Numbered from the stretch's first letter, positions 37,176 to 46,780 are shown. The stretch: DNA of 64,000 nucleotides from Aeromicrobium duanguangcaii (GCF_024508295.1 NZ_CP101990.1:1-64000); one strand, 5' to 3'. The notes: generated from the sequence alone by a model not told the origin. Translations and numbers: made by a program.

Positions 37176-40100
37176 CTAGCGGAGCTGCTGGGAGCGCCGC
37201 GCCAGATCGACGTTCCCGGCCCGGTCCGTGGCGCGGACGCGGATCGCGAGACGGCCACGGGTCACCCCGGGCAGCCGCACCGACCAGCGGGTCCCCGAGA
37301 CCTTGGCTCCGCGCAGCTCGGCCTGGCCCAACGCCCGGGCCGCGCTCGTGGAACGGCGCCACTTCCCGTTGCGGAAGGCGTACCAGGTGCTGCCCCGCCG
37401 TTGGACCGCCTTCACCCGCACGTCGGCCACGGGCGAGCCGGCTCCGGCGCGGATGGTGCCCCGCACGGTGCGCCACGACTTCGGGCGGGTGGGAGCGGCC
37501 GGCCGGCGCACGGTCGCCCGCGGCGCAGTCGCGTCGTAGTTGACCCGCACGACGTGTCGGGACGAGACGCCGTTCGCCGTGCACGTGATGGTCACCGGAC
37601 GGTTGCGGCCGTCGGGACCGGCGTACCGCACGCGGCTGCAGGTTCCACCGCCGCCGACGGCGGACAGCTGACCCGTCACGACGACGGGCTTGCGGTACCA
37701 GCCGTTCCGGTCCGGGATGCGCGAGAAGCGGGGACTGAAGACCCCGGCGGTCGCGTTGCGGGCCGTGAGTCGGATGTCGCGCGACGACGCGCCGACCTCG
37801 ATCGCGCGGGCCCCGCTCGGGAGCCGCCAGTTGTCGTCGGCCGTCGACCAGTACGACAGGTCGCGGGTGCTGACGGGCACGCTGACCGAGGCGGACTCGC
37901 CCGGATCGAGCGTCACCCGCTTGAACCCGACGAGGGACCGCTCGGGCATGTCGACCTGCGTCGGAGCGGGCCTGCCGGCGTACACCTGTGCCGCCTCGGT
38001 CCCCTTCCTCGAGCCCGTGTTCGTCACGGTGAACGTGGCCGTGAGCCCCGAAGCCGTCGGCTGCACCTTCAGCCCGGAGTACCGGAACGAGGTGTAGGAC
38101 AGCCCGTGTCCGAACGGGAACAGCGGCGTCAGGTCGGCCCGGTCGTAGGCCTTGTACCCCAGGAACACGCCCTCGGTGAACTCCTGCACCGGGTTGATCT
38201 CGTTGATCTGCCGGAACGGGTTCTCGGCGCCGATCTCGTCGACCTGGTCCTGCGACGCCGGGAACGTCACGGGCAGCTTGCCCGAGGGATTGACGTCACC
38301 GAAGAGCGTCCGGGCGACGGTGCGGCCCTGCACCTGGCCGCCGTACCAGGTCTCCAGCACGGCATCGACGTCGTCGAGCCACGGCATCAGGACGGGGCCG
38401 CTGGTCGCCAGCACGACGACGGTGCGGGGATTGGCCGCGGCGACCGCCGAGATCAGCCGGTTCTGGTCCTGCGGCAGCGTCAGCGTGCCGCGGTCCGAAC
38501 CCTCACTGGTGTAGTCGCGGGCCACGACGACGGCGACGTCGGCGTTCTGCGCCGCCGCGACCGCCGCCTGGATCCGCTCGGGCTGCGCCCCCGCGGGCGG
38601 CGTCCAGCCGAACCGCAGCATCGGACCGGGCTGGTCGTTGAGCCCGCCGTTGAACTGCTCGGGCGCGTCGGTGACGTACTCGATCCGCACGTCGACCGGC
38701 TCGCCCGCCGTGAGTGACACCGTGGCGGTCTGGGTGGAGTAGGTCTGGGCGGGATCGGAGATCAGCTGTTCGTCGTCGATCCACAACCGTGCGGTGCCCA
38801 GGTGGCTGAGCGACAGCTCGTACTCCCCCGTCGTGGGTGCGGTCAGCTGGCCCGTCCAGCGCCCGGCGAAGCCCGCCGCGTAGAACGGAGCGCCGATGCC
38901 CGCGTCGCGCGAGGTGGTGGAGAAGTCCGCACCGATGCCCGACCGGATGTTGATCTGGGTGTCGTTGCGCGTGGCCGTCGGCGTCCCCTGGAACGTGCGG
39001 TTCGCGAAGTACTCGCCCGCCAGGCCGGCGTCGTCGCTGCCGTCGTTCGGGGAGAGCACGGCCGACGGCACGGGCGCAGGGCCGGGCAAGGTGTCGCCCA
39101 GGCCCAAGGAGTCGGTGCCCGCGGAGTACGAGACGGTCATGTCGTTCTCGCCGGCGCGGTCCTGGAGTGCCTCGAGCACCGTCGTGACGTCGTTCGGGAC
39201 GGTCACGGCGCCGGCGCCTCCTCCGGCGATGTAGTAGTCGGCGTCGGGGCCGATGAGGGCCATCTGGCCACCGTCGTCCGTCAGCGGCAGCGCGCCGCCG
39301 GCGTTCTTCAGCAGCACCGAGGTCGCGTCCCCGATGCGGGCTGCGATGGCGTTGTGCCGGCCGAGCACGTCCTGCGCGATGCGGGGCTGGGGCGGCGTCG
39401 GGACGGTCAGCGCCCCGGGCGGCGGGTTGTCGTAGACGCCCGTCTCGATCATCGTCCGCAGGACGCGGAAGGCGGCATCGGTCACGCGGGTCTCGGACAC
39501 CACCCCGTCGTGGACTGCCTCCACGAGTGCCGCGCCGGCGTAGGTCTCGGTGGGGCCGGAGACGTCCAGTCCCGCCGCGTAGTCGCCGAAGCCGTGGAAG
39601 GCGTCGAAGTCACTCGTCACGTAGCCGCGGAAGCCGATCCGGTCCTTGAGGTTCCGCTGGAGCAGCTCGGCGTTGGAGCATCCGTAGACGTCGTTGATGC
39701 GGTTGAACGAGCACATCACCGCGCCGGGCGAGGAGTCGCGGACCATGCGCTCCCACGGTGCCAGGTAGACCTCGTGGAGCGTGCGCTCGTCGACCTGCGA
39801 GCTGACGTGGCCGCGCCGGGTCTCCTGCAGATTGAGGTTGTAGTGCTTGGGGATCGCCCAGACGTCCTGCTCCTGCTCGCCGGCCACCTGGCCGGCGGCC
39901 ATCATGCCGTTGAGGTGCACGTCCTCGCCGAACGACTCCCACATGCGGCCGTTGAACGGTGTGCGCGTGAGGTCCATCGTGGGTCCCGCGACGCTGTTGA
40001 AGCCCGTCAGCCAGCCCTCGCGCCCCAGCACCTGGCCGTACTCGCGGGCGAACTCGTTGCTGAACGACGAGGCCAGCGCGATGCCCACCGGCATCGCCGT

Positions 40101-40445
40101 GGTGGGAACCGTCCCCGTGATGCCGCAGCACCCGTCGATGCTGCGGATCGGCGGGATGCCGAACTGCGGCACGCCCGTGCCCGAGTTCTGGTCGATGACC
40201 GTGACCTTCTGCACCAGGCTCAGTTGGCCGACCAGCGCGCTGGCACGCTCGTCCGCGCTGCGGCCCTGGTCGAGCCACTGGGGCTCGGCCGCCGCGGCGC
40301 GTGGCGCCGCGGCACCGGCCGCCGGCGCCACGAGCACGGCCGAGGCCGTCAGCGTGGCGACGGCCAGGGCGCAGACCACCGCCCGGGGCCGACGGGCGAA
40401 CACGCGGCGTGATCGTGCGAGCGGATGGAACAGGTGAGCGAGCAT
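37176..40445 (-). CDS. Secreted family 3 glycoside hydrolase with PA14 domain
   Basis: The 1089-aa exported enzyme is probably a beta-glucosidase or related exo-acting beta-glycosidase. An N-terminal Arg-rich start and signal peptide (about residues 1-50) precede the GH3 catalytic barrel. The barrel has KHYNLNLQETRRG and the nucleophile Asp in YVTSDFDAFHG. A PA14 module (EYFANRTFQGTPT to LRFGWTPP, about residues 475-640) is inserted in the second GH3 domain, which then continues (VVVLATSGPVLMPW, FPFGHGLSYTSF). A fibronectin-III-like domain and an extra C-terminal Ig-like region of about 190 residues follow. The ATG at 40445 has GGAG upstream. A CRP/GlxR-type site lies 275 bases before it. Confidence 0.9.
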   Translation of the reverse strand: MLAHLFHPLARSRRVFARRPRAVVCALAVATLTASAVLVAPAAGAAAPRAAAAEPQWLDQGRSADERASALVGQLSLVQKVTVIDQNSGTGVPQFGIPPIRSIDGCCGITGTVPTTAMPVGIALASSFSNEFAREYGQVLGREGWLTGFNSVAGPTMDLTRTPFNGRMWESFGEDVHLNGMMAAGQVAGEQEQDVWAIPKHYNLNLQETRRGHVSSQVDERTLHEVYLAPWERMVRDSSPGAVMCSFNRINDVYGCSNAELLQRNLKDRIGFRGYVTSDFDAFHGFGDYAAGLDVSGPTETYAGAALVEAVHDGVVSETRVTDAAFRVLRTMIETGVYDNPPPGALTVPTPPQPRIAQDVLGRHNAIAARIGDATSVLLKNAGGALPLTDDGGQMALIGPDADYYIAGGGAGAVTVPNDVTTVLEALQDRAGENDMTVSYSAGTDSLGLGDTLPGPAPVPSAVLSPNDGSDDAGLAGEYFANRTFQGTPTATRNDTQINIRSGIGADFSTTSRDAGIGAPFYAAGFAGRWTGQLTAPTTGEYELSLSHLGTARLWIDDEQLISDPAQTYSTQTATVSLTAGEPVDVRIEYVTDAPEQFNGGLNDQPGPMLRFGWTPPAGAQPERIQAAVAAAQNADVAVVVARDYTSEGSDRGTLTLPQDQNRLISAVAAANPRTVVVLATSGPVLMPWLDDVDAVLETWYGGQVQGRTVARTLFGDVNPSGKLPVTFPASQDQVDEIGAENPFRQINEINPVQEFTEGVFLGYKAYDRADLTPLFPFGHGLSYTSFRYSGLKVQPTASGLTATFTVTNTGSRKGTEAAQVYAGRPAPTQVDMPERSLVGFKRVTLDPGESASVSVPVSTRDLSYWSTADDNWRLPSGARAIEVGASSRDIRLTARNATAGVFSPRFSRIPDRNGWYRKPVVVTGQLSAVGGGGTCSRVRYAGPDGRNRPVTITCTANGVSSRHVVRVNYDATAPRATVRRPAAPTRPKSWRTVRGTIRAGAGSPVADVRVKAVQRRGSTWYAFRNGKWRRSTSAARALGQAELRGAKVSGTRWSVRLPGVTRGRLAIRVRATDRAGNVDLARRSQQLR

Positions 40446-40829
40446 GGTGGCTCCAGGAGGTGCACGCGGCGGGACAGCCACACCGCGGATGGTCACAGGA
40501 CCGCAGGCCCACCGTCGGCGTTTCTCTCCGGGTCTTCGTCATGCCGGTGCGGGGGTGCGAGTGCGCGCCGTGAGGCCTGGCGCGTAGTGGTACCTCTGTT
40601 GGCCCGACTCGAGAGCGGTCGCGTGGCCGAGGCGCCTGGTGGGGCGGGCCGGTCGCGGATCATCCGAGTCACCGTTCTGTTCATCATGAACGCGACACGG
40701 CGACCCGGCAAGGGCTGAGTGTGATCGGCGTCACAAAGTCGCCACCCCGGTCCTGGACCACTGCCTTCATCCGCCCACGCTGTGGATCGCCGGTACCAGC
40801 GGTGGTCGCCCGCGTGGTAGGAGTGGTCG
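40446..40829. promoter_or_regulatory. Intergenic region with a CRP/GlxR-type site (40720-40735)
   Basis: This 384-base divergent region has no convincing gene. It contains TGTGATCGGCGTCACA at 40720-40735, an exact TGTGA-N6-TCACA match, like the one in the sugar island. An A+T-richer patch at about 40665-40690 (GTTCTGTTCATCATGAACG) contains the small palindrome GTTCATCATGAAC. Catabolite control of the beta-glucosidase is the likely meaning. Confidence 0.6.
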
Positions 40830-41273
40830 ATGGCCGACGACGTCACCCTCGGTATCACGATCGACTGCACCGACCCCCGACTGCTGGCGCGCTTCTGGAT
40901 GACGGCGCTGCCCTACGTCGAGGCGTCGCCCCCGGCCGGGTGGGCGTCCTGGGAGGACTTCCTCACCGCATGGGATGTACCCGAGTCCGAGTGGAACGAC
41001 GGTGCCGCCATCGAGCCCGAGAACGGCTCCGGACCCACGATCAGCTTCCTGAAGGTGCCCGAGCCCAAGCAGACGAAGAACCGCGTCCACCTCGATGTGA
41101 AGGTCTCCGGCGGGCGCCACGTGGATCCGCAGACGCGCGAGAGCCGCATCCGTGCCAAGCAGGCCGAGCTGCTCGCCGCCGGAGCCGTGAACCTCACCGA
41201 GTACCTGGCCGGCGACCACCTCGACCATTTCGTGATGGCCGATCCCGAGGGCAACGAGTTCTGCATCGCCTGA
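40830..41273 (+). CDS. VOC (glyoxalase-like) superfamily protein
   Basis: The 147-aa protein has the paired beta-alpha-beta-beta-beta fold of the glyoxalase/bleomycin-resistance superfamily: GITIDCTDPRLLARFWMTAL at the start, NRVHLDVKVSG in the middle and the typical ending FVMADPEGNEFCIA. The His in RVHLDV and the Glu in GNEFC are at the usual metal-ligand positions. Substrate is unknown; this 'glyoxalase-like domain' subgroup is abundant in actinobacteria. It is monocistronic. Confidence 0.82.
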   Translation: MADDVTLGITIDCTDPRLLARFWMTALPYVEASPPAGWASWEDFLTAWDVPESEWNDGAAIEPENGSGPTISFLKVPEPKQTKNRVHLDVKVSGGRHVDPQTRESRIRAKQAELLAAGAVNLTEYLAGDHLDHFVMADPEGNEFCIA

Positions 41274-41332
41274 CGGACGCGCCGGTCAGGCCGACGGTCC
41301 GCCCTGCCTGAACGCGAACGCCGCGAACTCGA

Positions 41333-44008
41333 CTACGCGCCGGTCAGCAGATTCCCCCGCTCGGCGCGACGACGGCGCTGCTCGTCCGGATCGGGCACGG
41401 GCACCGCGGCGATCAGGCTGCGGGTGTACTCCTGCGCCGGGGACCGCAGGACCTGCTCGCGATCGCCCAGCTCGACCAGCTTTCCGCGCTGCATCACGGC
41501 CACCCGGTTGGCCAGGGTGTCCACGACGGCGAGGTCGTGCGTGATGAACAGGCAGGCGAACTGCAGCCGCTGCTGCAATTCCAGGAACAGGTCCAGCACC
41601 CGCGACTGCACCGACACGTCCAGGGCCGACGTCGGCTCGTCCGCGATCAGCAGGTCGGGATCGAGGGCCAGGGCGCGGGCCAGGCTGATGCGCTGGCGCT
41701 GGCCGCCGGACAGCTCGTGCGGGAACCGCTCGGCGAAGTCGCGGGGCAGCTCGACCGAGTCGAGCAGGCTCTGGACCTTCTCGGTCACCTGCGTGCTCGT
41801 CAGATCGGTGTGCACCCGCAGCGGCTCGGCGATGCAGTCCAGGATCGACATCCGCGGGTTGAGCGACGCGGCGGGGTCCTGGAAGACGAAGCCGAATCGG
41901 CTGCGGAACGGCCGCAGATCGGCGTCACTCAGCCCCGAGATGAGCTCGCCGCCCACTCGCACGGTGCCCGACGTCGGCTGCTGGAGGCCGACGGCCACCC
42001 GTCCGAGCGTCGACTTGCCCGAGCCGGACTCGCCCACGAGTCCGAGAACCTCGCCGCGGTGCACCTGCAGGCTGACGTGGTCGACGGCCCGGAAGGCCGG
42101 CTCGCCCCAGCCGCCGGGGAACTCGACGACGATGTCGTCCAGGTCCAGTACGACGGGCGCGTTCTCCAGCGGGACCGGACCCGTCGCCCGCTCGTCGGCG
42201 CGACCGAGGTGGGGCACCGAGTCCAGCAGGGCGCGCGTGTAGGGGTGCGCCGGAGCCGCGAACAGCTGGTCGACCGGCGCCGTCTCGACGATCTTGCCGC
42301 GGTACATCACCACGACGCGATCGGCCATGTCGGCGACGACGCCCATGTTGTGCGTGATCAGCACGATCGCGGTGCCGAGCCGGTCCCGCAGGTCCAGTAG
42401 CAGCTCGAGGATCGCGGCCTGGACCGTGACGTCGAGCGCCGTGGTGGGCTCGTCCGCCACGATCACGTCGGGGTCGCAGGCGATCGCGATGGCGATCATG
42501 ACGCGCTGCTTCTGACCGCCCGAGAGCTGGTGCGGGTAGTAGTCGACGCGCTGCGCGGGATCGGGCAGCCCGACCAGGTCGAGCAGCTCGACCGCGCGGG
42601 CGCGGGCCTGCGACTTGCTGACGTCCCGGTGCGCGCGGATCGCCTCGATGATCTGCCACCCCACGGTGCGCACCGGATCGAGCGCGGTCGAGGGCTCCTG
42701 GAAGATCATCGAGATCTCGTCGCCACGAACGGGGCGCAGGTCGCGCGAGCTCATCCCGATGAGCTCGCGCTCGGCGGCGTCGGACGTGCGCAGGACCGCC
42801 GAGCCGTCGACGTTCGCCGTGCCGGGCAGCAGGCCCATGACGGCACGGGACGTGACGGACTTGCCCGAACCGGACTCGCCGACCACGGCCACGACCTCAC
42901 CGGGCTCGACGTCGAACCCGACGTCGTCCACCGCGACGATCCGGCCGGCATCGGTGCCGAAGCTGATGCGCAGGTTCGACAGCGACAGGACCGCCGTGCG
43001 TCGCGGCGGCTGGCCGTCCGCCCCGACCGGGACCTCGGCGCCCGCTGCCACCTCGGGGGCCGGGGCCAGGTCCTCGGCGAGCTCGATCTCGAGTTCGCTC
43101 TCGGCCTTGTCGCCGCCACGGGTGCGCAGCAAGGGGTTCGTGATGTCGTTGAGGCTCTCGCCGAGCAGCGTCACGCCGAGCACGACCAGCACGATGGCCA
43201 GGCCCGGGAACAGGCCCGTCCACCAGATGTCGTTCGTCGCGTCGGGCATCGCCTTGTTGAGGTCGTAACCCCATTCGGCGGCGGCCGACGGCTCGATGCC
43301 GAAGCCCAGGAAGCCCAGGGCCGCCAGCGTCAGGATCGCCTCGGAGGCGTTCAGCGTGGCGATGACCGGCAGGGTCTGCGCCACGTTCGACAGGACGTGC
43401 TTGCGCAGGATGCGCGGCGTGCGGACGCCCACGACCTTCGCGGCGTCGACGTACGGCTCGGTCTTGACCGAGACGGTCGCGTTGCGGATGACGCGGAAGT
43501 ACTGCGGGATGAAGATGACGGTGATCGAGATCGCCGCCGACGCGATGCCGCCCAGGGCCCCGCTCGAGCCGCCCGAGACCACGATCGACACGACGATCGC
43601 CAGCAGCAGCGAGGGGAACGAGTACAGCGCGTCCATCACCAGGACGAGGGTCTTGTCGAGCCAGCCGCCGAGGTAGCCCGAGACCAGGCCCAGCGGGACG
43701 CCGATCAGGCTCGACACGGCCACGGCCAGCACGATGACCTCGACGGCGGTGCGCGCGCCGTAGATCACGCGGGACAGGACGTCGGTGCCGCCGACGGTCG
43801 TGCCGAACCAGTGGTCGGCGCTCGGCGGCTGCTGGGTGCCGAACAGGACGCCGTCGTCGCCGCGCACCTGGTTGAAGTCGTAGGGGGCCAGCCACGGCGC
43901 GAAGACCGCGAGCACGAGGAAGAACGCGATGAGGAAGGCGCCGAGCAGCAGCATGAACCGCTGCAGTCCGTGGGACTGCTCGACGACGCTCTTGCCGGGG
44001 TACCGCAT
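41333..44008 (-). CDS. Fused peptide ABC transporter: permease (DppC) plus two ATPase domains (DppD-DppF)
   Basis: The 891-aa fusion contains three normally separate subunits of a peptide/nickel-type importer. Residues about 1-305 form a DppC permease with the signature region ASEAILTLAALGFLGFGIEP. About 340-600 is ATPase 1 (GESGSGKS, LSGGQKQR, VIVADEPTTALD), and about 615-885 is ATPase 2 (GESGSGKST, LSGGQRQR, LLIADEPTSALD). The linker after the permease is acidic and Pro/Ala-rich. ATPase-ATPase fusions are common in actinobacteria; fusion of all three is rarer. The ATG shares a base with the stop of the DppB-type gene. Confidence 0.92.
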   Translation of the reverse strand: MRYPGKSVVEQSHGLQRFMLLLGAFLIAFFLVLAVFAPWLAPYDFNQVRGDDGVLFGTQQPPSADHWFGTTVGGTDVLSRVIYGARTAVEVIVLAVAVSSLIGVPLGLVSGYLGGWLDKTLVLVMDALYSFPSLLLAIVVSIVVSGGSSGALGGIASAAISITVIFIPQYFRVIRNATVSVKTEPYVDAAKVVGVRTPRILRKHVLSNVAQTLPVIATLNASEAILTLAALGFLGFGIEPSAAAEWGYDLNKAMPDATNDIWWTGLFPGLAIVLVVLGVTLLGESLNDITNPLLRTRGGDKAESELEIELAEDLAPAPEVAAGAEVPVGADGQPPRRTAVLSLSNLRISFGTDAGRIVAVDDVGFDVEPGEVVAVVGESGSGKSVTSRAVMGLLPGTANVDGSAVLRTSDAAERELIGMSSRDLRPVRGDEISMIFQEPSTALDPVRTVGWQIIEAIRAHRDVSKSQARARAVELLDLVGLPDPAQRVDYYPHQLSGGQKQRVMIAIAIACDPDVIVADEPTTALDVTVQAAILELLLDLRDRLGTAIVLITHNMGVVADMADRVVVMYRGKIVETAPVDQLFAAPAHPYTRALLDSVPHLGRADERATGPVPLENAPVVLDLDDIVVEFPGGWGEPAFRAVDHVSLQVHRGEVLGLVGESGSGKSTLGRVAVGLQQPTSGTVRVGGELISGLSDADLRPFRSRFGFVFQDPAASLNPRMSILDCIAEPLRVHTDLTSTQVTEKVQSLLDSVELPRDFAERFPHELSGGQRQRISLARALALDPDLLIADEPTSALDVSVQSRVLDLFLELQQRLQFACLFITHDLAVVDTLANRVAVMQRGKLVELGDREQVLRSPAQEYTRSLIAAVPVPDPDEQRRRRAERGNLLTGA

Positions 44009-45090
44009 CAGAACCTCACTCGGGGGTCGACGAGCGCCACGATGGCGTCGATGAGGAAACTCGCGATGCACACGACGAACGCGATCGCGGTGACGATGCC
44101 CTGCACGGCGAGGAAGTCACGCCGGATCAGGTACTGCGCCAGCTCGTAGCCGATGCCCTTCCACTCGAAGGTCGTCTCGGTCAGCACGGCGCCGGCCAGC
44201 AGCATGGCGATCTGCATGCCCATGACCGTGACGACGGGGACGAGGGCGTTGCGGAACGCGTGCTTGCGCTCGACCTGACGCTCGGAGACGCCACGGGCGC
44301 GGGCGGCCGTGACGTAGTCGGCGCGCAGCGTCTGCAGCAGGTTGACGCGCACGAGGCGCAGGAAGACGCCGCCGGTGAGCAGGCCCAGCGCGAGGGCCGG
44401 CAGCACCGCGTGCTGCAGGACGTCCCACACGTACGTCGGCTCGCCCCACAGCAGGGCGTCGATGATCATGATGTTGGTCTGGGGCTCGACCTTCGCCAGG
44501 GTCAGCTCGGTGGCGGTCGAGGCGCGGCCCGAGGTCGGCCAGCCGAACGGCGCGGTCGCCAGCTTCAGCAGCAGGCCCACGAAGAAGACCGGCGCGGCGT
44601 ACGCGACGATCGCGAACAGCCGCAGCAGCACGTCGGGCCAGCGGTCGCGGTACCGGGCGGCGATGCGGCCCAGCGGGATGCCCACGGCGAACGCCACCAG
44701 GAGCGCCCAGAAGGACAGCTCGAGCGTGGCCGCGCCGTTGACGATGAGGATGTCGGTGACATCGCGGTTGTCGGTCAGCGTCGTGCCGAAGTCGCCGCGC
44801 AGGATGTTGCCGAGGTACTCGAGGTACTGGGTCAGGATCGGCCGGTCGAGGCCGGCCTCGGCCTTGCGCTCGGCGATCTGGGCCGGTGTCAGCCGGCCGC
44901 CCTGCGCCGCGGTGATCGGGTCGCCGATCACGCGCATGAGGAAGAAGACCAACGTGACCAGCACCCACAGCATGGGCACGATCAGGGCCAGTCGGATCAG
45001 CAGGTAGCGCGCGAGCGGGCTCAGCCCGCCGCGGCGGCCGGGCGGCTCGGCCGACGGTGTGTCGGCGGCGACGAGGACGTCAGTGGTCAC
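44008..45090 (-). CDS. Peptide ABC transporter permease (DppB-like)
   Basis: The 360-aa integral membrane subunit of the oligopeptide importer has six main hydrophobic segments. The N-terminal DppB pattern is YLLIRLALIVPMLWVLVTLVFFLMR. The conserved block LRADYVTAARARGVSERQVERKHAFRNALVP (about residue 255) contacts the ATPase. The second part, TETTFEWKGIGYELAQYLIRRD, is typical. It overlaps the fused permease-ATPase gene and is separated from the binding-protein gene by a strong hairpin. Confidence 0.92.
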   Translation of the reverse strand: MTTDVLVAADTPSAEPPGRRGGLSPLARYLLIRLALIVPMLWVLVTLVFFLMRVIGDPITAAQGGRLTPAQIAERKAEAGLDRPILTQYLEYLGNILRGDFGTTLTDNRDVTDILIVNGAATLELSFWALLVAFAVGIPLGRIAARYRDRWPDVLLRLFAIVAYAAPVFFVGLLLKLATAPFGWPTSGRASTATELTLAKVEPQTNIMIIDALLWGEPTYVWDVLQHAVLPALALGLLTGGVFLRLVRVNLLQTLRADYVTAARARGVSERQVERKHAFRNALVPVVTVMGMQIAMLLAGAVLTETTFEWKGIGYELAQYLIRRDFLAVQGIVTAIAFVVCIASFLIDAIVALVDPRVRF

Positions 45091-45114
45091 AATGCACTCC
45101 TGCCAGCGTGGAAG

Positions 45115-45153
45115 CGGGGTCCCGGCGCGCCGACCTGGCGCGCCGGGACCCCG
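45115..45153 (-). terminator. Strong intercistronic hairpin between binding protein and permease genes
   Basis: CGGGGTCCCGGCGCGCC (45115-45131) pairs perfectly with its complement (45137-45153) around a 5-base loop, giving a 17-bp stem. It lies 18 bases beyond the binding-protein stop. It probably limits read-through so that the binding protein is made in excess over the membrane parts. Confidence 0.7.
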
Positions 45154-45171
45154 TATTCCTGGGTTTGTCGG

Positions 45172-46755
45172 TTACTTCGACAGCGACGAGAACCGGAACT
45201 TGAACGACGCGTCGAGCGTGTCGTCCACGCCCTTGACGTCCGTGCCCGACACGGCGACCTGCGCGCCGGTCAGCAGCGGCAGGATCGGCACCTGGGCGGC
45301 GACCATGTCCTGCGCCTCGGCCAGGGTCGCCTCGCGCGACGCCTGGTCGGAGTCGACGCGCTGGGCGTCGAGCAGCTTCGTCATCGCGTCATCCTCGTAG
45401 TGCGACTGGAGGAAGTTGTTCGGCGCGAAGAACGGGGTCAGGTAGTTGTCGGCGTCCGGGAAGTCCGGGAACCAGCCCAGTTGGAAGGCGGGGTAGGCGT
45501 CGCTGACGCGCTCCTCGGAGTAGGTGTTCCACTCCGTCGACTGCAGGTTGACCTTGAACAGGCCATCGGCCTCGAGCTGGCGCTTGACCGCCTGGTACTC
45601 CTGGTCCGAGCTGCTGCCGTAGTGGTCGGGGCTCCACTGCAGGTTGAGCGTGACGGGGGTCTTCACGCCCGCGTCCTCGAGGTACTTCTTGGCGGCGTCG
45701 GCGTCCGGCTTGTCGCCGTAGGCGTCCTTGAACGCCTCGGTGGCGCCCTTCTGGCCGTCGGGGACGGCCGAGTACGCGGGCGTGAACGTGCCCTTGTAGA
45801 CCTCGGATGAGATCTCGTCGCGGTCGACCAGCGAGGCCGCGGCCTTGCGGACGGCCAGCTTCTGGTCGTCGCCGTCGCCGGGCATCGTCTTGAGGTTGAA
45901 GACGATGTAGCGCAGCTCGCCACCGGGGCCGGTGTGGACCGTGACGTCGTCCTTCTTCTTCTCGAGGCTCTCGATGTCGGTCGGCGTCAGCGAGCGGTAC
46001 GCGACGTCGATGTCACCCTTCTCGACGTCGAGCTTGAGGTTGTTCGAGTCGGCGTAGTACCGCATCGTCACGTCGGCCTTCGGCTCACCGTAGGTGCCGT
46101 CGTAGTCGGAGTTGATCGTGAACTCGGCCAGCTCGTTCTTCTTGTACTCGCCGAGCGTGTAGGGGCCGGAGAAGCCGTTGGCCTCGACCGCCTCCTCGTC
46201 GGAGAGCAGCTTGTCGGCGGGGTAGGTCTCCTCGTCGACGATCGGACCGGCCGAGGTGACGAGCACCTGGGCGAAGGTCTGGTCGTTCGGCGCGGCGAGC
46301 GTGAACGCGACGGTCGAGTCGTCACGCGCCTCGACCTTCTTCATGGCGCCGAGCAGCGACGCCGGGCCGTTGGGATCGTTGATGTCGACGATGCGCTGGA
46401 ACGAGAACGCGACATCGGACGCGCTGAGCTCGTTGCCGTTGGCGAACTTCAGGCCGGACTTGATCGTGCACACGTACACGGTGGGCTTCTCGAAGTCGCA
46501 CTTCTCCGCCGCGTCCGGCGTGAGCTCGGTGCTGCCGGCCGGGAAGTTGAGCAGGTACTGGTACACCTGCGTCTGCACCGCCATCGAGCCGTTGTCGTAC
46601 GAGCCGGCCGGGTCGATCGAGACCACCTTGTCGGTGGTGCCCACGATCAGGCCTGCGTCGCTGTCGTCGCTCCGGCCGGAGCCGCACGCCGCCAGCACGG
46701 AGCCGGCGAGGGTGGCAGCAGCCAGGACGGTGGCGCGTCGCCGCATGGAATTCAT
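45172..46755 (-). CDS. ABC transporter family 5 substrate-binding lipoprotein
   Basis: The 527-aa lipoprotein has a lipobox (GSVLAAC, Cys near residue 23) and the SBP family 5 fold used for peptides, opines or nickel. The conserved pieces are STELTPDAAEKCDFEKPTVYVCTIKSGLKFANGNELSASDVAFSFQR, split here by the usual spacing, and a C-terminal lobe ending in DATLDASFKFRFSSL-like DDTLDASFKFRF. AGGAGG lies 5 bases before the ATG at 46755. It is the first gene of the transporter operon, behind an inverted repeat. Confidence 0.92.
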   Translation of the reverse strand: MNSMRRRATVLAAATLAGSVLAACGSGRSDDSDAGLIVGTTDKVVSIDPAGSYDNGSMAVQTQVYQYLLNFPAGSTELTPDAAEKCDFEKPTVYVCTIKSGLKFANGNELSASDVAFSFQRIVDINDPNGPASLLGAMKKVEARDDSTVAFTLAAPNDQTFAQVLVTSAGPIVDEETYPADKLLSDEEAVEANGFSGPYTLGEYKKNELAEFTINSDYDGTYGEPKADVTMRYYADSNNLKLDVEKGDIDVAYRSLTPTDIESLEKKKDDVTVHTGPGGELRYIVFNLKTMPGDGDDQKLAVRKAAASLVDRDEISSEVYKGTFTPAYSAVPDGQKGATEAFKDAYGDKPDADAAKKYLEDAGVKTPVTLNLQWSPDHYGSSSDQEYQAVKRQLEADGLFKVNLQSTEWNTYSEERVSDAYPAFQLGWFPDFPDADNYLTPFFAPNNFLQSHYEDDAMTKLLDAQRVDSDQASREATLAEAQDMVAAQVPILPLLTGAQVAVSGTDVKGVDDTLDASFKFRFSSLSK

Positions 46756-46780
46756 CCGATCCTCCTGTCGGTGTCCACCA

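Noticed and set aside
40425-40718. Small plus-strand reading frames upstream of the VOC gene
   Set aside because: No ribosome-binding site, no recognisable domain, and they overlap the GH3 start and its promoter region.
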